A stretch of DNA of 64,000 bases from JAKQDH01 sp029558835 (GTDB lineage Bacteria > Planctomycetota > Phycisphaerae > UBA1845). Location of the stretch: the NCBI GenBank assembly GCA_035356615.1, contig DAOQSN010000008.1, forward strand, positions 1 to 64,000, in the 5' to 3' direction. The first letter of the stretch is position 1. Every line of letters begins with the position of its first letter. Both the position numbers and the translations under genes were made by a program. A model generated the notes under the pieces. It ran no database searches and was not told where the DNA came from. It saw only the letters and a program-made list of their open reading frames with translations. Positions 24,002-31,376 of this stretch are shown piece by piece.

Positions 24002-24070
24002 CGGGGGAAGCTTTGCGGTGCGGATCGCGAACGAGCGATCCGTCGATGAAGCTTGAGGCGTGAAGCGGGC
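24002..24070. repeat. inverted repeat element, copy 2
   Basis: AAGCTT at 24008 and again at 24049 enclose CGGATCGC / GCGATCCG (8-bp perfect hairpin). The flanks GCGGGGGAAGCTTT on the left and AAGCTTGAGG-GTGAAGCGGGC on the right match the element at 59681-59752 (GCGGGGAAAGCTCT, AGAGCTTGAGG-GTGTAGCGGGC). Confidence 0.55.
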
Positions 24071-24195
24071 GTCTCGTTCCTTCCTGCCGCGTCTGCTCGA
24101 CGCCGTGTCAGTGCGGATCGGGTTCCGGACCGGACACCTGGGGTGCCTCCTGGCTCCCGCGGTGCTCCTGCCGCTCGCTCCCTGGTGGCGGGTGC

Positions 24196-24441
24196 TCACG
24201 GTGCATTCTGCTCCCTCGCGCGCGCCAGTGCCTGGCGCAGTGTCGCTGCTGCCCGGCGGCGCACTTCGGCCGTCCACGGTCCGAAGTCTTGCGTGAGCGG
24301 GATCTCGTCGCAGCTCTCGCCGGGCTCGTGTTGCGTTCCTTCTCGGACGCTGGTGTCGTTGACCGCGTTCGGCACGTCCACCTGGCAGTCGGCGCAGGCC
24401 GGCCAGGGTGAGTGGCTGTTGCTTCTGTGTTCGGGTTCCAT
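24196..24441 (-). CDS. small hypothetical protein, 81 aa
   Basis: GGAGG six bases before ATG 24441 supports expression. The product has CxxC at residues 16-19 (CADC), an acidic middle, and a C-terminal helix (TAEVRRRAAATLRQALARAREQ). No family recognised. It follows the same local plan as its neighbours: leader hairpin, ribosome site, short gene. Confidence 0.6.
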   Translation of the reverse strand: MEPEHRSNSHSPWPACADCQVDVPNAVNDTSVREGTQHEPGESCDEIPLTQDFGPWTAEVRRRAAATLRQALARAREQNAP

Positions 24442-24469
24442 CGTTGTCCTCCGGGCGTTCCGCTCATCG

Positions 24470-24499
24470 GGCGGTTCGCCCGTACTGGGGCGGACCGCC
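24470..24499 (-). promoter_or_regulatory. leader hairpin of the 24441 gene
   Basis: GGCGGTTCGCCC / GGGCGGACCGCC: 12 pairs with one wobble and a 6-base loop, 18 bases before GGAGG. Same GGCGGTTCG stem core as the 23864 and 23379 hairpins. Confidence 0.65.
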
Positions 24500-24514
24500 G
24501 CGGGACGGCTGCCC

Positions 24515-24964
24515 TCACTTGGGTAGGATTCGGCACGTGCTCACGCTCGCTGTGTCCCGTGCCGGCGCCCGGACCCCGGCGCGGTCGGTGTACTCCCTCG
24601 TGGGCGTGGGGCGCTCCCGCCACCCATTCCTGCGGCGCTGCCAGTACCAGCGGCGCCGCGCGCGGCGGTCCGCTGCCGCGATGTCTGGCCGTAGCCGTTC
24701 CTGCCGTAGCCTGGGGATGCCGCACTGCGGGCACATGCGGCGCTCGTTGTGGAGGAGCGCGCCGACGCGGCCGTGCGTGCGGCACTCGTACCAGGTCTTG
24801 CGTTCGGCACCACTGGGCACCTCGTGGATGGCGGCGTGGTGGTTGTCGTGCTGGGCGTGCCAGCGCGCCTGGCCGATGGCGCGGTTGATCTCGGTCCGGC
24901 TGTCGGCCGCGGGCCGAAATGCGGCCTGCACTTGTTCGATGGTTGCTGGTTGGTTCGGTTGCAT
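24515..24964 (-). CDS. hypothetical zinc-binding-like protein, 149 aa
   Basis: AGAGGT about 8 bases before ATG supports the start. The first 60 residues are acidic/helical (IEQVQAAFRPAADSRTEINRAIGQARWHAQHD). A Cys/His cluster follows: WYECRTHGRVGALLHNERRMCPQCGIPRLR, one CxxH and one CxxC that could form one zinc site. The C-terminal 60 residues are basic and Arg/Trp-rich and may bind nucleic acid. No named family. Confidence 0.65.
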   Translation of the reverse strand: MQPNQPATIEQVQAAFRPAADSRTEINRAIGQARWHAQHDNHHAAIHEVPSGAERKTWYECRTHGRVGALLHNERRMCPQCGIPRLRQERLRPDIAAADRRARRRWYWQRRRNGWRERPTPTREYTDRAGVRAPARDTASVSTCRILPK

Positions 24965-24991
24965 GGGTAGTACCTCTGGCGTCCGTCCTCA

Positions 24992-25027
24992 GGGGCGGTT
25001 TGCCGCAGACGGGGGGCAAACCGCCCC
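24992..25027 (-). promoter_or_regulatory. leader hairpin of the 24964 gene
   Basis: GGGGCGGTTTGC / GCAAACCGCCCC, perfect 12-bp arms with a 12-base loop, 15 bases before the AGAGGT. It is the strongest stem of the set. Confidence 0.7.
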
Positions 25028-25170
25028 GGCATGGGCCGGCTTACGGCTCCGTGTGGAGTTCCGGTAGGCCGGCCCGGGCGAGTCCCGGCGGAACGCCGGG
25101 GCCCGCGGGGGCGGTGGAGCGGGCTGCCCGGTGCCGGGCGTCCGCTCCGCGCTGCTGCTGACATGGTTCG

Positions 25171-25452
25171 CTACAGGACGGTCTCCTCCTCCGCGCTGCC
25201 TTCCTCGCTGCGGTGGTTGCTGTCGTCGATCATGTACGCGAAGGCCTGCTGCAGGCAGTGCAGGACGAGCGGGATTTCGTTGCGTCCGTAACTGCCCGTG
25301 CTCTTCCACGTCCCGTCGCTGTCCTTGTAGCGCCGCTCGACCGTGCACCTGAGCACGGGTTTTGTTAGGTTGCCTACTCGTATGTCGTTATCCCACAGGG
25401 CGCACGAGATTGCTCCCGCGCGGAACTTCTGTACTGGCTTGGCTTGTGCCAT
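25171..25452 (-). CDS. small conserved element protein (KFRAG family), 93 aa
   Basis: The sequence PVQKFRAGAISCALWDN...PVLRCTVERRYKDSDGTWKSTGSYGRNEIPLVLHCLQQAFAYM is a layout I have seen in many bacterial and archaeal mobile-element proteins of unknown function: a beta-rich half, then a helix. Nothing establishes activity; single-stranded DNA binding has been suggested by shape only, and I would not rely on that. GAGGTGA 4 bases before ATG. A decayed relative of its first 15 codons is present near 35700-35769, beside the second copy of family A. Confidence 0.7.
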   Translation of the reverse strand: MAQAKPVQKFRAGAISCALWDNDIRVGNLTKPVLRCTVERRYKDSDGTWKSTGSYGRNEIPLVLHCLQQAFAYMIDDSNHRSEEGSAEEETVL

Positions 25453-25465
25453 GGTTTCACCTCGA

Positions 25466-25486
25466 CCCGTCGTCTGACGCGACGGG
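25466..25486. promoter_or_regulatory. leader hairpin of the 25452 gene
   Basis: CCCGTCG / CGACGGG with a 7-base loop, immediately before GAGGTGA of the 25452 gene. Read on the + strand it is followed by CCTTTTTC and looks like an intrinsic terminator, so it may also block transcription from the left. Confidence 0.6.
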
Positions 25487-25534
25487 CCTTTTTCTCATGG
25501 AATGGGAAAAGGACCGGGCGGTTCCTCGACCAAT

Positions 25535-25553
25535 GGCCCCCCATATGGGGGCC
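25535..25553. terminator. hairpin after the family A gene (copy 1)
   Basis: GGCCCCC / GGGGGCC with loop CATAT, 18 bases after the family A stop. In repeat copy 2 the same stem encloses a different loop (GCAC, 35854-35871), so the stem is kept while the loop changes. Confidence 0.5.
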
Positions 25554-25570
25554 GCGCTGGGCCCGCCCGT

Positions 25571-26140
25571 TCAGTTGCCGGCGCGCCCGGCGAGGGCTTG
25601 CCCGAGCCGGGCCTGCCGCTGGTGGCGGCTGCTGGCCCGGAGCGCGCGGATTTCCTCGCGGAGCTTCTGCGCCCGCCGCGTCAGCCGGAGGAGGGCGCGC
25701 GGGTCGTCGTTCGTGAGGTGCTCGTCGTGGAGGATGCCGGGCGGGAGGTACGTGAGGGCGAGGTAGAATGGTGCTGGTGGGAGGTGGGCGCGCACGAGGT
25801 CGATCGTGAGCAGCAGGCGCCGCAGCTCGTCCCCGAGCCGGTCGGCGTCGGAGCGGGCCTTGGCGAACGGTCCGTGCTGCCGTTCGTAGTCGACGGTGCC
25901 GTACGCGCCCCAATCCGGCCGCCCGTTCTCGTCGATCGTTGGCCGGATGGTGCTGCGCGGCGTCTTGGCCGGGAGGGCCAGGATCGGGCCCCAGTCCTGC
26001 CACTCAACCCATCGCTCGAGTTCCTGCTCGTCGAGGAGGTCGTCGTCGTCCCGTGAGCGTTCGAGGACGGACAGGATGACTGCGGGGTGGCCAGCGGAAG
26101 CGGGCACCCTTCCGGCCTGGCGGGCGACTCCTCCGAGCAC
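25571..26140 (-). CDS. family A protein, copy 1, up to 189 aa
   Basis: Core LERWVEWQDWGPILALPAKTPRSTIRP, then DENGRPDWGAYGTVDYERQHGPF, a helical middle, LPPAPFYLALTYLPPGILHDEHLTNDD, and a long C-terminal helix (LLRLTRRAQKLREEIRALRAS). No known function. The start is unclear: only GTG codons are in frame near 26140 and 26107 (the latter after CCGGAAGG), and the N-terminus differs from the intact one of the 59496 copy, so the 5' end may have been replaced. The reading frame begins only 28 bases from the end of the 26168 gene. Confidence 0.65.
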   Translation of the reverse strand: MLGGVARQAGRVPASAGHPAVILSVLERSRDDDDLLDEQELERWVEWQDWGPILALPAKTPRSTIRPTIDENGRPDWGAYGTVDYERQHGPFAKARSDADRLGDELRRLLLTIDLVRAHLPPAPFYLALTYLPPGILHDEHLTNDDPRALLRLTRRAQKLREEIRALRASSRHQRQARLGQALAGRAGN

Positions 26141-26167
26141 TACAGCGTACCGTTCAACCTACTCGGT

Positions 26168-29100
26168 CTATGATCCGGCAAACGCCGCCTGGAACTCGGC
26201 GAAATCGCGCAGGTCAATGTCGCCGTCATCGTCGAAGTCGAAGCACCTGCACCCGGGCTGGATGCCGATGCCAAGACCCCCGAGGCACGTTTCTAAGTCA
26301 GCGAAGTCGTTTAAGTCCGCATCGCCGTCGAGATCGCAGTCAGCCGGAACCACTCCCACCATGTGGAGCGTCACGGCCTGGGCCGTGTAGGCGACCTGCA
26401 TGTCCAGGTACGGGGACAGGCCGGTCACGCCGACGGTGTTGAATTGGCCGGCAACGCTGCCCGCAGCAAGAATCTGGAAGCTGTCGCCGGGGGCCGGGGC
26501 GAAGCCGCCGTTGGTGGAGATGACGACATCAAGGTTGCCGGCGAGGCTGGCGGCGCCTGAAACCGTGAGCAGATCATATTCGCTACCCTGGAGCAGCCCG
26601 GCAATTTCGATCTCCAGGGTACCGCCGGCCGGCTGCGCGTACGTCCCGACGATGTTGATCTGCCCCGCCGACAGACCAGGCGTCACCGTGCCCGCGCTGT
26701 TGACGACATTGCCGGTGATGGTGCCCATGCCGGTCAACAGGCCCCCGTTGATCTGGAGTGAGGCGGGCCCTGACATGTGCAGATCGCCGCCGTTGAGCAC
26801 GGTCTGGCCGGCGGTCTGAACGTAGCTGCCGCCGTAGCCCGTATAGAAACTGAGCACTCCGGTTTGGACCTCGATGGTGCCCGTGTTGTTCATAGCCGCT
26901 TGGATCGTGCTCGTGCCGGTTCCGGCGGACTTCACCATGGTACCGGCGTTGTTGAGGGGCAGGCCGTAGCCGTAGATGATGCCGCCGTCGGCCCGGATGT
27001 CGATCACGCCGGTTTCGAGATTATTGAGCACCGCCGAGCCGGTCCTGTTGAACCCGCCGAGAAGCGTGGCCGTGCCAGCGTTGTTGAGGACGCAATTCGC
27101 CAGCATTCTCTGGTTGGTAGCCGCATTGACCAGGACATCGCCGTCAGCATTGATCGTCCCCGGGCCATTAAAGTACCCACCCCCGTTCCAGGTCAGGAGC
27201 CCGTCGATCGTGATGTCGCTCGGGCCGGCGATCGTGCCGGGACCGAGGATGAGGTTCGTGACGTGCACCGGGTCGCCGCTGTTGAAGTTCGCGGTCGCGG
27301 TTCCACCGCTGCCTCCCGGGCCGACGCTGAGGGTGTCGAACTGGATCGGCCCGCCGATGGGTGCGTTGAAGTTGACGGTACCACCGGTGACGAAGAACGA
27401 CGAACCGTAGCTGACGATGTCGGCCGTGTTGGCGAAGGTCACCTGGCCGCCCGCCACCGTGGTCGGCCCGGCGACATCCCAGGTCCCGTAGATGCTGTTC
27501 CAACCGCCCCCTCCGCCGCCGAAGATGACGGTGTGGGCGACGACGCTGGAGCCAGCGTAGAATGCGAAGCCGCCGTCGACGAAGTGGAGCGTGGTGCTGG
27601 GGTCGCCCAGGAAATCGCCGGTGCTGTTGCCGTACAGGTAGAACTGCAGCGTGCCGGCCTGCACGTGGATCAGGCCGTTGTTCTCGGTGAACATGTAGAT
27701 GGTACTGGATCCGGGGTCCACCGACTTGATCAGCGTGCCGCCGTTGACGAAGCGGTCGCTGAACCAACCGTTGAGAATGCCCCCGCTGCCCCGGTGCTCA
27801 TAGGTCGAACCCGGCCGAATCTCGAACACCGCCGGCCCGGTGAAATTCACTCGTCCAGTCGTGATGACCGACGTGCTGTTGCCGTCCAGAACGAGACGAT
27901 GCCCCTCCAGTTGTACGATGTCGCTGATCTGCACCCCGCCGTTCGCGTAGGTCACGCCGGGGCCTTTCAGTTTGGCACTGTTCGAGACAGAGCTACCGGT
28001 CCACTCAAACAGCCCGCTGATGTCGAGGCGATCGTCCACTTGGAGGACGGTGTCGTTGTTCTTGACGCGGAGATTGCCCATGACAAAGGAGGGTTCCGTG
28101 ATCGTGAGGGCGCGTGAACCGGTCGTGCCTTCGAGCGCCAGGCTCTCGCTGCTAGCCAGCGTCGCAATCTGCAAGGTGCCGAGCGAATAGCTCACCGTCA
28201 GGTCGCCGGGCACGTCGATGCAGACCTCGGAATCGGTCGTCGGCGTCGCCCCTTCGAGCCAGTTGCTCGGAACATGCCATGAACCGCTGGCGGCGTCCCA
28301 GTGGTACATGTTCTCGCATTCGTCGGGGATGGCGTTGAGGTTGCAGTCCGCGCTGGCGCCGCTGGCGACGTCGCAGTCATCCGGGACCAGGTTGCCGTTG
28401 CAGTCCTGCGCCGTTTCGCAGCCGGGCACGTCGCAGAAGCTCGTCCCGATCGTGCATTCCAGCCCCGCGCCCGACTGATCGCAGGCGATTTCGCAGATGT
28501 CCAGGATCCCGTTGTTGTTGCATTCTCCGACGACAAACGGGCCGAATGTCGCCCGTGGACCCCAGTGGCCGGCACAGTCCTGAACCCGAATAGAGAGGTA
28601 ATATTCACCCAGGTAGAAAGGCCCGCCGTGAATCCGCAAATCGCAGGACGAAAAGTCAACCAGATCCGGCAACGTGTCCGTGGCCGCTCCCTCGGGATCC
28701 GTGGTCCACACATAGCTGTACTCACAAGCTCCGGTCACGTCGTCTTCCACGTCGAATTGCGGTCGCCACTGGACCGTGGTGCACGGCAGCACGCCAAAGC
28801 TGCCCAGAGGATGCGAGGGCGAATCGAGCGACAACATGGTCGGGACTCCGGTGTCGTCCCCTGGCGGTCCGGCGAACCACGGTGAAACGTTGAACGCCGT
28901 GGGCCACAGGGCGTCCGCCAGTTCAGGGTACGAGCCCGTCCACGCGTCGATGAACTCCAACACGTTCGCCGGGTCTTGTTCCGCGATGACGGAGAGAATC
29001 GACTCGTCGCCGAAGCAGGCCGAATCCCGGATTCCGTCGGTGTCGTGATCGTCCTGCTCGTAATCGGCCATATCCACGAGCAATGCCCCCACGAATCCCT

Positions 29101-30487
29101 CGGTCAATCGGGCATCATGAAAGTGCAAGGGATCCTCTTGACATGTCTGCGGGGTCTCGAAATCGGACGTGTGCAAGGGCACGTGCGGGGCTCCCTCCAC
29201 GTCGTACACGTAGTCCTCCGCGAACGTCGGCGGAATCCGGTGCGCGAAGTGCTGCGCTATCCCCTCCTTCCAGGCGACCACGAGGTTCTCCTGGCACCAG
29301 GCGCAATGAGTGCAGTCGTCGCCCGGAACGGGATCACACCAGTCGCCGTCGTTGCAGTAGTCCGACTCCTGCCAGTCATCCCAGGTGCTGCAATGAAAGT
29401 GGTGACCATACTCGTGACATAACACGTTCTCGTGCCACTCATAGGCGCTGGTCGTGTGGATTTCGGACTCGTCGCCGCCCCAACACTGATACCAACTGGG
29501 TGAGCTGCTGGAGTTGTCCGGCCATTCCACCTGCACCTGGGGCAGGCTGTAGTAACCGTTGGACCGCGTATAGACCCAGCGCCGGGCGCGCGTGACGGTG
29601 CTGTGAAGATGCAGCGCGGGCATCAAGTCGGACGCCACGGTGAGGTTCCCGAAATTGTGGTGATTCCCCTGGAAGTTCTCGATTTCCTCGGTCTCCCACG
29701 TATACGTCAATTCCGCGATGGAACTGTCGGTTACGTCAACCCAGTCGGTTTCCGTCTCGAAGTAGACGACAAGGTCGGGGTCATCGTCAGGATCATCCCA
29801 CGGAAACCAGTCGGTATCGAAGTAGCCGGTGGTATCCGTGTATCCCTCCCACATCGTTTCGTGACCTATGGTGTCGCTGTCCCAGACCCGTACGTCGAGC
29901 CGGTCCGCGCCGACCCATTGACCGTCGGACCGCTGGTACACGATGCGTCCATCAAAACGCAGCGTCGTACGCCCGTCGGCGTCCTTACCCTGGGTGCCCC
30001 GACCTTCCCCCGCGACATCGCCCGCAGGTTCTCGAACCGGTCGCGGCAGCTCGGACTCGGGAACAGGTACGGCGCGGAATACCTGGCCGCGTCGGGCGAA
30101 GTACGCCGGCCCTTTGTCGATCGGCTTGCTTAACTTGAAGCCGTTGAAGCGTAGCGACACGATGATCGGCTCGTCGGCGTCGCGCGGCAGCGCCCGGAAG
30201 GGGATCCGAAGAATCCCGGACTGCGCGCGCAGCGGCAAGGCCGGTGCGTCGAACCTGAGCACCGTCCATCCGTCGCCTGCCAGCGAGAGTTCGGTCAGCA
30301 TCCCATCCGTGCCCAGGTGCAATTCGAGTACCCCGGCGTACTCCTGGCCCGACACCGCCGGTCTGGTGTCAGGCGACATCTTGATCTCGATCGGCGGAGC
30401 GACGTCGGCCCGGGTGTGCACGCCGATCGCCAGAATGGAGATGCCGAACGCCAACACTGCCGTACAGCGAGGTTGCTGTAGTAACAT
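26168..30487 (-). CDS. secreted metalloprotease-like protein with beta-helix and dockerin-like end, 1439 aa
   Basis: GGAGGAGGAG before ATG 30487. Signal peptide 1-28. Residues 30-340 are a beta-rich lead. Near 358-363 is CHEYGHHF, an HExxH zinc-protease motif, followed about 45 residues later by WKEGIAQHFAH, whose Glu could be the third ligand. This is a gluzincin-like arrangement on a Cys/Trp/Asp-rich background. Residues 640-720 hold EF-like Cys/Asp loops (DCNGNLVPDDCD, DCNLNAIPDECE). Residues 740-1360 are beta-helix repeats (GxxTxxVxFxNxADIV..). The end has two Ca loops (DCDLDGDADLNDF, DFDDDGDIDLRDF). Probably an exported or surface protease; substrate unknown. It is the left gene of a segment flanked by the 535-bp repeats. 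Confidence 0.85.
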   Translation of the reverse strand: MLLQQPRCTAVLAFGISILAIGVHTRADVAPPIEIKMSPDTRPAVSGQEYAGVLELHLGTDGMLTELSLAGDGWTVLRFDAPALPLRAQSGILRIPFRALPRDADEPIIVSLRFNGFKLSKPIDKGPAYFARRGQVFRAVPVPESELPRPVREPAGDVAGEGRGTQGKDADGRTTLRFDGRIVYQRSDGQWVGADRLDVRVWDSDTIGHETMWEGYTDTTGYFDTDWFPWDDPDDDPDLVVYFETETDWVDVTDSSIAELTYTWETEEIENFQGNHHNFGNLTVASDLMPALHLHSTVTRARRWVYTRSNGYYSLPQVQVEWPDNSSSSPSWYQCWGGDESEIHTTSAYEWHENVLCHEYGHHFHCSTWDDWQESDYCNDGDWCDPVPGDDCTHCAWCQENLVVAWKEGIAQHFAHRIPPTFAEDYVYDVEGAPHVPLHTSDFETPQTCQEDPLHFHDARLTEGFVGALLVDMADYEQDDHDTDGIRDSACFGDESILSVIAEQDPANVLEFIDAWTGSYPELADALWPTAFNVSPWFAGPPGDDTGVPTMLSLDSPSHPLGSFGVLPCTTVQWRPQFDVEDDVTGACEYSYVWTTDPEGAATDTLPDLVDFSSCDLRIHGGPFYLGEYYLSIRVQDCAGHWGPRATFGPFVVGECNNNGILDICEIACDQSGAGLECTIGTSFCDVPGCETAQDCNGNLVPDDCDVASGASADCNLNAIPDECENMYHWDAASGSWHVPSNWLEGATPTTDSEVCIDVPGDLTVSYSLGTLQIATLASSESLALEGTTGSRALTITEPSFVMGNLRVKNNDTVLQVDDRLDISGLFEWTGSSVSNSAKLKGPGVTYANGGVQISDIVQLEGHRLVLDGNSTSVITTGRVNFTGPAVFEIRPGSTYEHRGSGGILNGWFSDRFVNGGTLIKSVDPGSSTIYMFTENNGLIHVQAGTLQFYLYGNSTGDFLGDPSTTLHFVDGGFAFYAGSSVVAHTVIFGGGGGGWNSIYGTWDVAGPTTVAGGQVTFANTADIVSYGSSFFVTGGTVNFNAPIGGPIQFDTLSVGPGGSGGTATANFNSGDPVHVTNLILGPGTIAGPSDITIDGLLTWNGGGYFNGPGTINADGDVLVNAATNQRMLANCVLNNAGTATLLGGFNRTGSAVLNNLETGVIDIRADGGIIYGYGLPLNNAGTMVKSAGTGTSTIQAAMNNTGTIEVQTGVLSFYTGYGGSYVQTAGQTVLNGGDLHMSGPASLQINGGLLTGMGTITGNVVNSAGTVTPGLSAGQINIVGTYAQPAGGTLEIEIAGLLQGSEYDLLTVSGAASLAGNLDVVISTNGGFAPAPGDSFQILAAGSVAGQFNTVGVTGLSPYLDMQVAYTAQAVTLHMVGVVPADCDLDGDADLNDFADLETCLGGLGIGIQPGCRCFDFDDDGDIDLRDFAEFQAAFAGS

Positions 30488-30797
30488 CACGACTACTCCT
30501 CCTCCGCGGCTAGGCGTCGGGAGCCGACGGCCGCGAAAGTCCTATCAGCTCCCCGGAGGCGGACGTTGTTGAGACCCGCCTGCGGCACGACCCCCTCGTT
30601 GCCTTGTCCATCCGATCACCACGCGCAAGGCGGCGCCCGCGCGCCACCTGGAATCCCGGATTTCCCTACGAAATCGGGCCAGTCGGTGCAGGCGCACGGC
30701 CTGCGCCGACACCGGAATCGACGCCGCGTTCGCTTGAATCGATGCGTAAGTCCTGCTACCATAGACGTTTGGGGATGGACACAGGATCGTGCGGGCC
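30488..30797. other. divergent intergenic region
   Basis: 310 bases between the protease gene (leftward) and the ECF gene (rightward). It contains the promoter-like pair at 30734-30762; no gene or repeat is evident in the rest. Confidence 0.5.
30734..30762 (+). promoter_or_regulatory. sigma-70-like promoter of the ECF/kinase pair
   Basis: TTGAAT, a 17-base spacer, then TGC-TACCAT (extended -10), 36 bases before the ATG at 30798. It matches the 7010-7039 promoter in style. Confidence 0.55.
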
Positions 30798-31376
30798 ATG
30801 TCTGCGGACGCAGCCGATAATGTGGCGTTGCTGCTGGATCAGCTAAGCCGCGGGGATCAAGCCGCCGCGGGCCGGCTGCTCCCCGTGATTTACGACGAGC
30901 TGCGCGCCCTGGCCGGCAGTTTTCTGCGCGCCGAGCGCCCGGACCACACCCTCCAGCCAACCGCCCTCGTCCACGAGGTCTACCTGAAACTGGTCGGGCA
31001 GTCGCAACTGACGTGGGCGAACCGGGCACACTTCGTGGCGGTCGCGGCCTCTGCCATGCGCCGCATTCTTGCCGACAGCGCCCGTCGGCACCGGGCCGCC
31101 AAGCGGGGCGGCGGTTGGCACAAGATCACGCTGGATGAGGCTGTTGCTCCCGCCGTCGGACGCGATCTCGACCTGGTGGACCTGGACGAAGCACTGGCCA
31201 GATTGGCGAGCCTCGACGAGCGCAAGAGCCGCGTTGTGGAGCTGCGTTTCTTCGGTGGGCTCACGAACTCGGCCGTGGCGGAAGTGCTCGGTGTCTCGCG
31301 CAAGACCGTGGCGGATGACTGGACCGTGGCCCGTCTATGGCTGCGGCGCGAGTTGGCGGGGAGGGCCGACGCGTGA
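30798..31376 (+). CDS. ECF-type RNA polymerase sigma factor, 192 aa
   Basis: Region 2 spans about residues 10-90 (LPVIYDELRALAGSFLRAERPDHTLQPTALVHEVYLKL, WANRAHFVAVAASAMRRILADSARRHRAAKRGG). Region 4 is near 130-185 (LDEALARLASLDERKSRVVELRFFGGLTNSAVAEVLGVSRKTVADDW). This is the ECF group common in planctomycetes beside Ser/Thr kinases. The ATG at 30798 is preferred over a GTG at 30789. Its stop overlaps the kinase start (GTGA), so sigma and kinase are co-translated. It probably responds to the kinase; no anti-sigma gene is visible. Confidence 0.9.
   Translation: MSADAADNVALLLDQLSRGDQAAAGRLLPVIYDELRALAGSFLRAERPDHTLQPTALVHEVYLKLVGQSQLTWANRAHFVAVAASAMRRILADSARRHRAAKRGGGWHKITLDEAVAPAVGRDLDLVDLDEALARLASLDERKSRVVELRFFGGLTNSAVAEVLGVSRKTVADDWTVARLWLRRELAGRADA

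Larger units (their letters stand above)
25446..25980. repeat. 535-bp direct repeat, copy 1
   Basis: Nearly identical to 35764-36298 (constant offset 10318). It spans the start of the 25452 gene, its leader hairpin, a second hairpin and the C-terminal three quarters of the family A gene. The main differences are in 25520-25545. Homology stops sharply at 25980/36298. Confidence 0.9.

Noticed and set aside
25466..25490. Rho-independent terminator on the + strand
   Set aside because: The hairpin plus T-run is real, but no rightward gene ends nearby, so I list it as a leader hairpin and only mention the terminator reading.
26777..28117. 446-aa + strand frame
   Set aside because: Antisense shadow of the beta-helix part of the protease gene; composition is typical of a mirrored GC-rich repeat.
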